In this document: piece after piece, positions 17,323 to 25,727 of the stretch
Position numbering within the stretch: the stretch's first letter is position 1
Layout of the letters: every line of letters begins with the position of its first letter
NCBI GenBank assembly: GCA_015069215.1
Contig: SVJC01000009.1
Span: 1 to 37,563, forward strand
Length of the DNA: 37,563 nucleotides
Origin: Oscillospiraceae bacterium
Lineage (GTDB): Bacteria > Bacillota > Clostridia > Saccharofermentanales > Saccharofermentanaceae
Reading direction: 5' to 3'
Position numbers and translations under genes: made by a program
The notes under the pieces: generated by a model
The model's database searches: none
What the model was told of the DNA's origin: nothing
Seen by the model: only the letters and a program-made list of their open reading frames with translations

Positions 17323-17727
17323 TTAGGAAAGAGTGATCAGGTGAGCAGACTGCAGTATCTGCATGGAAATGTCGGCAGCAGGGCAAACGATCACATTTTC
17401 GCCGGGAGTGTAATCGACATCAAATGCCTCAAGGCTGTCTTCGCAGACATATGAATAGCGCGAAAGGCTGAAAAGCTTCAATATCCTGGAAGAAAAGAAC
17501 GGATCGCGGATGAGATTGACTGCTGAATCGACAAGGATCACCTTAAGTATCGGTTCACCGGATTCGGAAAGTGAATCAATGAAAGAGCCGAGAAGGAATC
17601 GTCCGTGTTCCGTATCAGAAGAATAGTAATCGTGCTTTATGAGAATTGTCAGGTCACCGCTCTCATCGATCAAAGTCATTTCGGGAGCAGGGGTCAATTC
17701 AAGATTGCTTTTTTCCCAGTTGTTCAT
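17323..17727 (-). CDS. DsrE/YedF-like small protein
   Basis: A 134-residue protein from the ATG at 17725-17727, preceded by a strong AGGAGGGA. The pattern of alternating strands and helices resembles the DsrE-like C-terminal domain of YedF, the sulfurtransferase-like protein linked to selenium metabolism: LTILIKHDYYSSDTEHGR, LLGSFIDSLSE, ILKVILVDSAV, then ENVIVCPAADIS and a final hydrophobic strand. It has no TusA-type N-terminal domain, and the cysteines usual in YedF are not clearly kept, so a sulfur-relay role is uncertain. The gene overlaps the end of the DUF6062 gene by 29 bases and ends the leftward operon. Confidence 0.6.
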   Translation of the reverse strand: MNNWEKSNLELTPAPEMTLIDESGDLTILIKHDYYSSDTEHGRFLLGSFIDSLSESGEPILKVILVDSAVNLIRDPFFSSRILKLFSLSRYSYVCEDSLEAFDVDYTPGENVIVCPAADISMQILQSAHLITLS

Positions 17728-18460
17728 CAAAATCCCTCCTGTCTGAAGATAAAAAGCGCATTGATCTTTGGATAGCGTTTTTACTGTTGCCCCAGGGTTT
17801 GTCTGAGTTCCTGTAATCGAATTTAAGAGTGAAGTATTCAACATCACCTATCAGTTCCTCAAATGCCTGGTCGCTTCCGTTTGCAAGCGCGGTAACAAAT
17901 TCCGAAGCTTCATTTTGCGAAAGCTTTGTTGCCTGCCTTAGCAGCATGGAAGTATGGGGGAGACAATGGTATTTGGTGCTGCTGAATTTCTCGCGGAAAC
18001 CTTCATAGTGAAAGAACATCCATGCGGTTACTTCTGAATAATGTTTCATTGTATCCGTGAGCTTATCGCAGATGGGACACATGGCAACGCGTTTGTCGAT
18101 CCTGTCTGCGATATCGTTAAGTTTGGATTTGTAATCAGAAGAACGTCCTTTCAAAAGTCCGGCTTTCGAAGGTGCACTGCTGATCATGTCTTTAGAGATG
18201 TCTTCATGAAAGTCCTTAAGGTGGGTATGCATTACCAGTCCCAGTCCAAGCCTGTTGGTAACTGCTTTATTGAGTTTACCCATGTGTTCGGGACAAAAGC
18301 CCGTCTTATTGGTTATCTTTCTTGTATCAGGCTCCATGAGAGATGGTCCCAGATAGTATTCGAGGTAATCACTTTCCGCTTTGTCGCGAAGTGCGCAGAA
18401 CGGACATTCGGACGCGCCCGAATAAGCATCGTTGACGGGGATCATATAAATCTTTTCCAT
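17699..18460 (-). CDS. DUF6062 family protein with two CxxC-CxxH units
   Basis: A 253-residue soluble protein with an AAGGAGAT site before its ATG. It starts EKIYMIPVNDAY and contains LEYYLGPSLMEPD, which I associate with the DUF6062 family. It has two matching Cys/His sets: C19xxC22 with C56xxH59, and C128xxC131 with C166xxH169. The spacings inside each unit are nearly identical (33 and 34 residues), so the protein looks like an internal duplication with two probable zinc sites. Function is unknown. It sits between the P-loop-Asp23 gene and the DsrE-like gene, with gaps of 11 bases and an overlap of 29 bases, so the three are one operon. Confidence 0.75.
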   Translation of the reverse strand: MEKIYMIPVNDAYSGASECPFCALRDKAESDYLEYYLGPSLMEPDTRKITNKTGFCPEHMGKLNKAVTNRLGLGLVMHTHLKDFHEDISKDMISSAPSKAGLLKGRSSDYKSKLNDIADRIDKRVAMCPICDKLTDTMKHYSEVTAWMFFHYEGFREKFSSTKYHCLPHTSMLLRQATKLSQNEASEFVTALANGSDQAFEELIGDVEYFTLKFDYRNSDKPWGNSKNAIQRSMRFLSSDRRDFDEQLGKKQS

Positions 18461-18471
18461 AAGATATCTCC

Positions 18472-19530
18472 TTACTTGGGATCAGGCGCATGCAGCAAAC
18501 GGCTGGCCCGGACATTTACACCGTTGGTGGTGATCGAAGTGTATTCCTCAACTGCCATACCGACTTTCTGCTGGGCAGTTTCCAGAACTTCCTGGGCATC
18601 ATAACCGTAATAAAGGGAAAGATCCAGGCTGATCATGACACCGTAAGTCTGTTTTTCGGTTTTAAATGCCGTGACTTCGGCAAAACCGGGAATATCCTTT
18701 AAGACGATCTTTATAAGATCCAGAAGCGCTTCATCAGAGATCGAATAAGAACCAAGTGACGAGAAAGTCGGTCTTACGACCGTTCTGTCAGAATCAGGTG
18801 CAGGCTGCATGATGCCGCGCTCCCTGTCGAAACGCTGCCTGAGTTTTGAGAACGGATCAGAGAAATAACCTGAGAACTCGTGCTTGACCTCCATGCTTGG
18901 AACGGGGATCGTATGCATTCCCTCGGTCATTCGAGTGTTTCTTGCAAGTCTTCTTTCTTCTTCAGTGGATACGTCTTCGATCCTGATAAGCATCGAAGGC
19001 TGGTTGAGCCAAAGATTATCGCAGATCTTGCCGAGCATTGAGTCGGATGTTCCGAGTATCATCAGAGCCTTAGGACCGGATTCTACAAGGGCTCGCCTCA
19101 TGACGGAGGATCTTGTCGGATCGGTAAAGATAGCCTGACGGACGGACTCCATCTTTGTGGGAGCCTTTTTTGCTGATGTTCCTGCGACGATCCTGCTTCC
19201 GTTTATCAGGAGACCGTCATCAATGATGTAATGAATATTGTTGTCTCGGGCAACCTTGATCGCTCGGGTGCTCTTACCTGTTCCGGACGGACCGACAAAA
19301 GCGATCACGGCAATTCCCGCGAGGTATTCGCGCGTTGCCTGATCGCTGTTAAGGATACGTTCAATGTCTTTGGCGGTATCGGATGACGAACCGGTGTTTC
19401 CGGAAGTGGAAGTCCTTTCAAAACGTTTCAGAGTCCCGCGAAACTCAGACAGCAGGGTCTTGCGCGGAGCTGTCTGTGTTTTTACCGGTGAAACGGTCTC
19501 GTTCTGGTTTGTATTATCAGGAGAAACCAC
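18472..19530 (-). CDS. P-loop ATPase fused to an Asp23/Gls24-like domain
   Basis: A 352-residue protein from a GTG at 19528-19530, 13 bases after the yebC stop, with GGGTGAT a few bases before it. A TTG at 19614 inside yebC is the alternative start. After a short low-complexity tail there is a kinase-like P-loop domain (about 65-225) with AFVGPSGTGKST (K86) and a later basic segment TEEERRLARNTRMTEGM. The C-terminal 90 residues match the Asp23/Gls24 pattern: DEALLDLIKIVLKDIPGFAEV, VMISLDLSLYYGYDAQEVLE, TAQQKVGMAVEEYTS, GVNVRASRLL. Asp23 proteins of Firmicutes bind envelope or stress-related partners. The joined form may be a nucleotide-dependent kinase or switch; the real substrate is unknown. 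Confidence 0.75.
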   Translation of the reverse strand: MVSPDNTNQNETVSPVKTQTAPRKTLLSEFRGTLKRFERTSTSGNTGSSSDTAKDIERILNSDQATREYLAGIAVIAFVGPSGTGKSTRAIKVARDNNIHYIIDDGLLINGSRIVAGTSAKKAPTKMESVRQAIFTDPTRSSVMRRALVESGPKALMILGTSDSMLGKICDNLWLNQPSMLIRIEDVSTEEERRLARNTRMTEGMHTIPVPSMEVKHEFSGYFSDPFSKLRQRFDRERGIMQPAPDSDRTVVRPTFSSLGSYSISDEALLDLIKIVLKDIPGFAEVTAFKTEKQTYGVMISLDLSLYYGYDAQEVLETAQQKVGMAVEEYTSITTNGVNVRASRLLHAPDPK

Positions 19531-19543
19531 TGGATCACCCGGA

Positions 19544-20269
19544 TCAGCCGTTCCAGTTGTGGAAGACTTCCTGGACGTCCTCGTTTTCGTCGAACATGTC
19601 GAGCATCTTCTCAAGATGTGCTACTGCATCGGGATCGGTAACCTCTGTAGTCGTAATGGCTACGGGGCCGAGTGTTTCATCCGCGAAAGCATAACCTTTA
19701 GCCTCAAGTGCGTCTCTTACGGAATAGAAATCTGAAGGAGCCGTAGTAACAATGTAGTATTCGTCGTCTGAATCAAAATCGGAAGCTCCGCAGTCGAGTG
19801 CATCACCCATGACTACATCTTCGTCTTCATAATCTTCCTTTGAAATGAGGATCGTGCCTTTTTCTTCGAAAAGGAAGGAGACACTGCCGTCAACACCTAA
19901 GTTGCCGCCGTTCTTATCAAAGATGTGCCTGACATCGGCAGCAGTCCTGTTACGGTTATTAGTCAGTGCTTTTGCCATGATGGCAACACCTGCGGGACCG
20001 TATCCCTCATATGTGATCTCTTCGTAATCGTCGCCTTCACCGGCTTCGGCAGCCTTCTTGATGGCGCGGTTGATGTTGTCATTTGGCATATTGGCAGCCT
20101 TGGCTTTTGCTACAACGACCTTAAGTCTTGAGTTGCCGTTAATATCTGCACCGCCGGCCTTGACCGCGACGGCGATCTCTTTTGCGAACTTTGTGAAAAT
20201 AGCACCCTTTGCTGCATCAGAAGCTTCCTTTTTCCTTCTGATATTGTTCCATTTGGAATGTCCTGACAT
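19544..20269 (-). CDS. yebC: YebC/PmpR-family regulator or translation factor
   Basis: A 241-residue protein from the ATG at 20267-20269, which follows a GGAGGAATT site and begins MSGHSKWNNIRRKK, the invariant family start. Other blocks are DAAKGAIFTKFAKEI, NDNINRAIKKA, ITYEGYGPAGVAIM, TNNRNRTAADVRHIF, and NGGNLG. YebC proteins were described as DNA-binding regulators (PmpR); more recent work points to a role in relieving ribosome stalling at difficult motifs such as polyproline. The long upstream extension of the reading frame has no ribosome site and is not real. It heads a leftward operon with three less characterised genes. Confidence 0.95.
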   Translation of the reverse strand: MSGHSKWNNIRRKKEASDAAKGAIFTKFAKEIAVAVKAGGADINGNSRLKVVVAKAKAANMPNDNINRAIKKAAEAGEGDDYEEITYEGYGPAGVAIMAKALTNNRNRTAADVRHIFDKNGGNLGVDGSVSFLFEEKGTILISKEDYEDEDVVMGDALDCGASDFDSDDEYYIVTTAPSDFYSVRDALEAKGYAFADETLGPVAITTTEVTDPDAVAHLEKMLDMFDENEDVQEVFHNWNG

Positions 20270-20518
20270 AAATTCCTCCGTGTCTGAATATGAATGACAT
20301 ATATTATAGTATAGTAATTTAATTATAAAAGTACCACTAACTCCAGTCCCGTTTTGCGACATGAAATTGTCAAAAATATTTTTTATGCACAGTGTCAGTT
20401 AAACTTGTTTTTTACACAATGCTGTTGTATAGTTTAGTACATGTATGTTTGGGTTATTGTGCCTATTTATTTTGGTGCCTGTTTTTCGTGAGGATTTACA
20501 GGTAGTCTGGAGGGTCTG
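20270..20518. other. Divergent intergenic region between yebC and the pilus operon
   Basis: A 249-base AT-rich gap. Toward yebC there is TATAAT in a TATA-rich stretch (minus strand, near 20302-20307) but no good -35. Toward pilB there is a promoter at 20405-20433. A small inverted repeat, GACA-N6-TGTC, is at 20358-20371. I see no riboswitch fold, and in particular no cyclic di-GMP-I type aptamer. Confidence 0.5.
20405..20433 (+). promoter_or_regulatory. Promoter of the pilB-pilO operon
   Basis: TTGTTT (20405-20410), a 17-base spacer and TATAGT (20428-20433). The predicted start is near 20440, so the pilB mRNA would have a leader of about 80 bases. The ATG at 20519 follows GGAGGGTCTG. Confidence 0.55.
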
Positions 20519-22183
20519 ATGAAGAGGTTAGGAGACATTCTGGTCGAGAGCGGCTTCCTTAACGCTACTGAGCTTGCGGAGGTTCTCGGCATACAGAAAG
20601 AAACCGGAAAACGTCTGGGAGAAGTCATTGTAGAGAACGGATTGATGTCTGAATTCGACATCCTCCGCGCTGTATCCAGCCAATATGATTATCCTATTAT
20701 CGATTTGACAAGTATCGATGTTGATCCGAAAGCGACAGCGCTTTTGAATCAGAAGTTCTGCGAAGATAACGTAGTTCTTCCCATCGGTTTTGATAATGAC
20801 AATCTTGTTGTTGCCATTGATGACCCGATGAACATTACGATCGAAGACGAGTTGCAGTTCCAGACCGGTTATCAGATAACCTTAATGCTCGCAACCCACA
20901 CTTCCATTATTGATGCGATCAAAGTTAATTACGGAAAAGAGAATGCCGCAAAAGCTGCACAAGAGCTTGGTGAAGACTTCGCGAAAGACGGTGAAGAAGA
21001 GGATTCCGAGATCAGTGATGCAGTCAACAGCGCACCGGTCGTTAAGCTCGTTAACTCAATGATCGATTACGCTATACGTGCAGGCTCATCCGATATTCAT
21101 ATCGAGCCTCTCGAAGACAGAGTCCGTGTCCGTATCCGTATAGACGGTGTCATGCAGGAAGTCATGAGCAACCCTCTGACAGCAAGAGATGCTATCACTA
21201 CAAGAATCAAGATCCTCGGCGGAATGAACATCGCTGAGAAGCGTATCCCTCAGGACGGCCGTATCACAACTGAGATCAACGGCGAACCCGTGGACATGCG
21301 TGTATCCATTCTTCCTACGGTAACAGGCGAGAAGACGGTTATCCGTATCCTTGCAAAGAACGATGCCAATCTCAACAGAAAATGGCTCGGTATCAGTGAT
21401 CACAACAACGACCTTATCAATAAGATTATTAAAGTACCTCAGGGAATCTGCCTTATCTCAGGTCCTACAGGATCAGGTAAGACAACAACCCTTTATACTC
21501 TCCTTGCAGAGAAGAACACTCCTGAAGTTAACATCATCACAGTTGAGGACCCTGTAGAAATCAAGATCCCCGGTCTTAACCAGGTACAGGTTAATGCCAA
21601 GGCGGGAATGACATTCGCAAGCGGTCTTCGTTCCATTCTCCGTCAGGACCCTGACATCATCCTCGTCGGAGAAATCCGTGACGGCGAGACCGCAGAGATC
21701 GCAATGCGTGCCGCTATCACGGGACACCTTGTTTTCAGTACAATCCACACCAACGATGCTGTTTCATCCATCAACAGACTTATCGACATGGGCCTCGAGC
21801 CTTACATGGTATCCACGGCTCTTGTCGGCGTCGTTTCACAGCGTCTCGTCCGCAGAATCTGCACGAACTGCCGTGAGGCCATCACGCCTGATGAATATGA
21901 TGTTGATACACTCCGCCTTGAACCGGGTCAGAAGATCTATCACGGTAAGGGCTGCCCTGAGTGTAATGAAAAGGGATACAAAGGACGTATCGCTATCCAT
22001 GAGATCGTCGTCATGACGAAGAAGATGAAAGCCCTTCTCGAGAAGCGTGCAAGTGAAGAAGATATGCGCCAGCTCGCTGTCACGGAAGGCACTCAGATGC
22101 TGCAGGAATCTGCAAGGGCTCTTGTTCTTGAAGGTATCACCACAGTTGACGAGCTTAACAGAGTTGCTTACACGATTGACTGA
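20519..22183 (+). CDS. pilB: Type IV pilus extension ATPase with MshEN domain
   Basis: A 554-residue PilB/GspE-type hexameric ATPase that drives pilin addition at the inner face of the membrane. Residues 1-60 hold two copies of the MshEN pattern (RLGDILVESGFLNATELAEV and RLGEVIVENGLMSEFDILRA, each followed by a Gln). In several bacteria this motif binds cyclic di-GMP. The core has Walker A GPTGSGKTTT (G315-K321), the Asp box and Walker B DIILVGEIRDGE (D379-E385), and GHLVFSTIHTND. A zinc-binding pair, CTNC and CPEC, is near 447-483. It is the first gene of the operon and is followed by pilT after 17 bases. Confidence 0.97.
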   Translation: MKRLGDILVESGFLNATELAEVLGIQKETGKRLGEVIVENGLMSEFDILRAVSSQYDYPIIDLTSIDVDPKATALLNQKFCEDNVVLPIGFDNDNLVVAIDDPMNITIEDELQFQTGYQITLMLATHTSIIDAIKVNYGKENAAKAAQELGEDFAKDGEEEDSEISDAVNSAPVVKLVNSMIDYAIRAGSSDIHIEPLEDRVRVRIRIDGVMQEVMSNPLTARDAITTRIKILGGMNIAEKRIPQDGRITTEINGEPVDMRVSILPTVTGEKTVIRILAKNDANLNRKWLGISDHNNDLINKIIKVPQGICLISGPTGSGKTTTLYTLLAEKNTPEVNIITVEDPVEIKIPGLNQVQVNAKAGMTFASGLRSILRQDPDIILVGEIRDGETAEIAMRAAITGHLVFSTIHTNDAVSSINRLIDMGLEPYMVSTALVGVVSQRLVRRICTNCREAITPDEYDVDTLRLEPGQKIYHGKGCPECNEKGYKGRIAIHEIVVMTKKMKALLEKRASEEDMRQLAVTEGTQMLQESARALVLEGITTVDELNRVAYTID

Positions 22184-22200
22184 TAAGGAGGTTACAAAGC

Positions 22201-23313
22201 GTGGAAGGATTTAGTTTATCAATCGAATCGATTCTGTCAGAATCAGTAAAGATGGGAGCATCAGATACCCATATTACTGTCGGACTTCCTCCGATGATTC
22301 GAGTCGACGGTATGTTATTGCCGATGGGTGGACAGCCGTTGACAGCTGCTGACACAGAGTATCTCTGCAAGTCAATGATCGACAAGTCGAGACAGCAGTA
22401 TCTCAACGAGAGAGGAGAAATCGACTTCTCATATGTCGTTGAGGATTACAGCCGTTTCAGATGTAATGTATTCAAGCAGCGCGGAACCTATGCCCTTGCG
22501 GCAAGAACAATTACAAATGAAATCCCTACTTGTGAGCAGCTCGGTCTGCCTAACGTATTTAAGGATCTCGTATTACTCCCGAGAGGTCTTATCCTTGTCA
22601 CCGGTCCTACGGGTTCCGGTAAGTCTACGACCCTCGCGGCAATGATCGGTCACGTTAACACCTGCAAGAAGTGCCACATCCTCACACTTGAGGAACCTAT
22701 CGAGTACCTCCACATGCACGGTGAAGCTATGATCAACCAGAGAGAAGTTCACGAAGATACACTTTCATTCGCTAACGCTCTCCGTGCTGCTCTCCGTGAA
22801 GACCCGGATATCATCCTCGTCGGAGAAATGCGTGACCTTGATACTATCAGTACCGCTATCACCGCAGCAGAAACGGGCCACTTGGTTCTTTCAACACTCC
22901 ATACGTCTTCCGCTGCAGACACGGTCAACCGTATCATCGACGTTTACCCGCCGCACCAGCAGGATCAGATCAGAGTTCAGCTCTCGTCCGTTCTTTCCGC
23001 TGTTATCTGCCAGACTCTCGTTCCGAGAATCGGCGGAGGAAGATGTGCAGCATTTGAGATCATGATCACGAATGACGCTATCAAGAACAACATCCGTGAA
23101 GGAAAGACCTATCAGATCGACAGTACGATAGCTACGAGCTTGCAGCAGGGAATGTGCCCGCTCGACTTCTATCTTGCTGAGCTTGTTAAGAGAAAGATTA
23201 TCACCAGGGATACAGCTCTTGAGAGATGCCATGCCCAGGATGATCTTAAGCGTTTTATCAACAACCCCGGTTCCTCGAACAGCCCTCTGTTTGGCGATCT
23301 GGAGTATACCTGA
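22201..23313 (+). CDS. pilT: Type IV pilus retraction ATPase
   Basis: A 370-residue PilT. It starts with GTG at 22201, supported by AAGGAGG a few bases before. Walker A is GPTGSGKSTT (G135-K141); Walker B and His box are DPDIILVGEMRDLDTI and GHLVLSTLHTSSAADT. The C-terminal retraction motif, AIRNLIRE in Gram-negative PilT, appears as AIKNNIREGKTYQI. The protein powers pilus disassembly and hence twitching or DNA uptake. Its presence next to PilB argues for a dynamic, retractable pilus. Confidence 0.97.
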   Translation: MEGFSLSIESILSESVKMGASDTHITVGLPPMIRVDGMLLPMGGQPLTAADTEYLCKSMIDKSRQQYLNERGEIDFSYVVEDYSRFRCNVFKQRGTYALAARTITNEIPTCEQLGLPNVFKDLVLLPRGLILVTGPTGSGKSTTLAAMIGHVNTCKKCHILTLEEPIEYLHMHGEAMINQREVHEDTLSFANALRAALREDPDIILVGEMRDLDTISTAITAAETGHLVLSTLHTSSAADTVNRIIDVYPPHQQDQIRVQLSSVLSAVICQTLVPRIGGGRCAAFEIMITNDAIKNNIREGKTYQIDSTIATSLQQGMCPLDFYLAELVKRKIITRDTALERCHAQDDLKRFINNPGSSNSPLFGDLEYT

Positions 23314-23358
23314 TTATTGCGCTTGCAATAGTAATCTAAATAAGGAGGAAAAAGATTA

Positions 23359-24567
23359 ATGCCTAATTTCAGATATCAGGTAATTGATTCTGCCGGTAAG
23401 AAGTCGGAAGGCTTAATCGAGGCTGCTACCATCGGTGAAGCAACTCGTAAACTTAAGACCGACGGTAAATACATATCATCACTTACACTCGACAGAGGAT
23501 CCGGTATTGCCAATATCAATATCGGTAGCCCGATGCTTAAGACAAAGGATCTCGTTCTTATTTCAAGACAGCTCGCATCCCTTTTGTCTGCCGGTATTAC
23601 GGTTGTCAGGGCATTGGACATGCTTTACCAGCAGCTTGACAGTAAAAAAGCCAAGAAGTGCATCGGTGAAGTTTACGAGTCAGTTCAGGGAGGACGTTCT
23701 CTCTCTGAAGCATTCAGGGAACAGAAGGGTGTTATCCCTAACATCATGATCAGTATGATCGCGGCAGGTGAAGAGTCCGGCCGTCTCGATGAAGTTATGG
23801 AGCGTCTCGCTGAGCACTTCCAGAAAGCACAGAAACTCAAGAACAAGGTTTCGTCCGCAATGGTCTATCCTAAGATCCTTGCAGGACTTACACTTGCAGT
23901 TTCCGTCGGATTGCTTACATTCCTCGTTCCTAAGATCGGCGACACTATCAAGAGCTTGGGCGGTGAACTTCCTACGCTTACAAAGTGCCTGCTTTCAATT
24001 TCAGGATCACTCGTTCATTACTGGTACATCTATATCGCAGTAGCCGCACTTTTGGTGTATGGCTTCAAGGTTTGGAAGAGCTCCGACAAGGGCGGCGAGC
24101 AGTGGTCATACCTCATGCTCAAGATGCCTGTAGTTGGTAAAGCAACCAGAATGAACGCAGCAGCAAGATTCACAAGAACGGTTTCTACACTTCTTAAGTC
24201 TGGTATCTCCGTTCTGCAGTCCGTTGAAATCACCGAGAAGTCATTGGACAATCTCATTTTGGAGAGAAAATTGGCTGAGGCCAGAGTAGAGATCAGAAAG
24301 GGTACTTCGCTTTCCAAGTCCATCAGAGGCATTACGGAGTTCCCGCCCATGATCTACGCCATGGTTTCTATCGGAGAAGAGTCAGGTACACTTGACTCCA
24401 TCCTCGATAAGGCTGCTGACTTCTTCGAAGATGAGGCAGATTCCGCAACAGCAAAAATGACAGCTGCTCTCGAGCCTATCATGATCATCATCATGGCAAT
24501 CATCGTAGGTCTCGTTGTAGGCGGTATCGCAATGCCTATCTTCACGATGGCTCAGTGGATCATGTAA
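23359..24567 (+). CDS. pilC: Type IV pilus inner-membrane platform protein
   Basis: A 402-residue PilC/GspF-family protein with an AAGGAGG ribosome site. The N-terminal soluble part starts FRYQVIDSAGKKSEG. Two repeats of the T2SSF domain follow, marked by ISRQLASLLSAGITVVRALD with AAGEESGRLDEV, and FTRTVSTLLKSGISVLQSVE with SIGEESGTLDSI. Membrane helices are near residues 165-190, 215-240 and 370-395. It binds PilB/PilT from the membrane and feeds pilins into the fibre. Confidence 0.97.
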   Translation: MPNFRYQVIDSAGKKSEGLIEAATIGEATRKLKTDGKYISSLTLDRGSGIANINIGSPMLKTKDLVLISRQLASLLSAGITVVRALDMLYQQLDSKKAKKCIGEVYESVQGGRSLSEAFREQKGVIPNIMISMIAAGEESGRLDEVMERLAEHFQKAQKLKNKVSSAMVYPKILAGLTLAVSVGLLTFLVPKIGDTIKSLGGELPTLTKCLLSISGSLVHYWYIYIAVAALLVYGFKVWKSSDKGGEQWSYLMLKMPVVGKATRMNAAARFTRTVSTLLKSGISVLQSVEITEKSLDNLILERKLAEARVEIRKGTSLSKSIRGITEFPPMIYAMVSIGEESGTLDSILDKAADFFEDEADSATAKMTAALEPIMIIIMAIIVGLVVGGIAMPIFTMAQWIM

Positions 24568-24598
24568 TTAAGGAACAGTATTTGAAAGGAGAAAACAG

Positions 24599-25711
24599 AT
24601 GGATTTTTCAATAGGTAGAGGCGGATCCGAATTAGTAATCGACTGCTCAAGCTCTGACCTCAAGATCGCTGTCGGAAACTATAACCCGAAGTCCGGGAAT
24701 ATTCAGATCGACACAATAGGAATCGTTCCTCTTGAGACAGATGCTATCAACGACGGTGCTATCGCAGACTCTTTCGGCATCGTAATGGCAGTTAAGCACG
24801 CCATAGCAAGACTCGGAATCAGGAATAAGAGCTGCATTCTTACAACAGAAGGCGCTTTCGTTCATACAAGAGACTTGGAGCTCCCTGTAGCAAAAGAAGA
24901 GCAGCTCAAGGATATGGTTAAGTACGAAGTTATCGGTCAGGGTACAAACCGTGACCTCTCAATCGACTATATCGTTTACGGAACAACAAAGGACGAGGAG
25001 ACAAACGCAGACAAGCTCAAGGTAAGAGCTACGGCTATTCCTACAGACACGATCAAGGATTATCGTGAATTCCTCAAGGAAATGGAACTTCAGCCGACTG
25101 CTCTCGACATGAACCCCAATGCGGTAAGAAAGCTCTTCTCGCATGGTATCATCAACGGCAATGTCAACATCACACAGTCAACATTGCTCCTCATCGAGCT
25201 CGCAAGCAGAACAACAACAGTTACGGTTCTTGATAAGGGCTTCCCGGTTCTTTCAAGAAGACTCCAGTTCGGTCACTCCAACATCCGTCAGGTTGCTGAT
25301 TCCGTTAAGAAGCTGCAGGGCACAAACCAGCAGTCCTCTCTCGCAAGACGTCTCAGCATCACTACAACTGATGCTGCAGCAAGCGTACCGATCGAGGATA
25401 TCGATGTCTGGAATGAAACAGTTGCAAATACACCGGCTCTCCAGAGTGCTGTCAACGCTTACTTCAAGAGCCTTGTTGATGCAGTTTCACGTACAGCTCA
25501 GTTCTCCATATCGAAGTATCATATCGATGCTATCAGCACATGCTTCCTTTATGGTTCCGGTGCAGGTTACAAGAAGATCGACAAGGAATTGTCACGTCAG
25601 CTCGGAACATCTGTGGAGATATTAAAGTCACTCAGTACAGTCAACGGCCCGAAGAATTTCGAACTGCATCAGTTTGTTAACTGCTGCGGCGCGTTGATCC
25701 GTAATGATTAA
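24599..25711 (+). CDS. pilM: Type IV pilus assembly protein PilM
   Basis: A 370-residue actin-like cytoplasmic ATP-binding protein with a GAAAGGAGA site before the ATG. It begins with the phosphate-loop strand LVIDCSSSDLKIAV and has the PilM middle block VHTRDLELPVAKEEQLKDMV followed by a YEVIGQ helix. The next actin-fold lobe is visible as LLLIELASRTTTVTVLDKG. The C-terminus contains FLYGSGAGYKKIDKELSRQL and a GALIRND end. PilM links the cytoplasmic ATPase ring to PilN/PilO. Position between pilC and pilN is the usual order in Firmicutes. Confidence 0.92.
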   Translation: MDFSIGRGGSELVIDCSSSDLKIAVGNYNPKSGNIQIDTIGIVPLETDAINDGAIADSFGIVMAVKHAIARLGIRNKSCILTTEGAFVHTRDLELPVAKEEQLKDMVKYEVIGQGTNRDLSIDYIVYGTTKDEETNADKLKVRATAIPTDTIKDYREFLKEMELQPTALDMNPNAVRKLFSHGIINGNVNITQSTLLLIELASRTTTVTVLDKGFPVLSRRLQFGHSNIRQVADSVKKLQGTNQQSSLARRLSITTTDAAASVPIEDIDVWNETVANTPALQSAVNAYFKSLVDAVSRTAQFSISKYHIDAISTCFLYGSGAGYKKIDKELSRQLGTSVEILKSLSTVNGPKNFELHQFVNCCGALIRND

Positions 25712-25727
25712 AGGAGGGGTGTAATTC

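Noticed and set aside
20270-20362. Longer yebC start with an extra 31 residues
   Set aside because: The family begins at MSGHSKW, which has a strong ribosome site; the upstream part runs through the AT-rich promoter region.
20434-20518. Cyclic di-GMP riboswitch in the pilB leader
   Set aside because: The leader is about 80 bases, and I could not find the conserved aptamer blocks of either cyclic di-GMP class; covariance-model search would be decisive.
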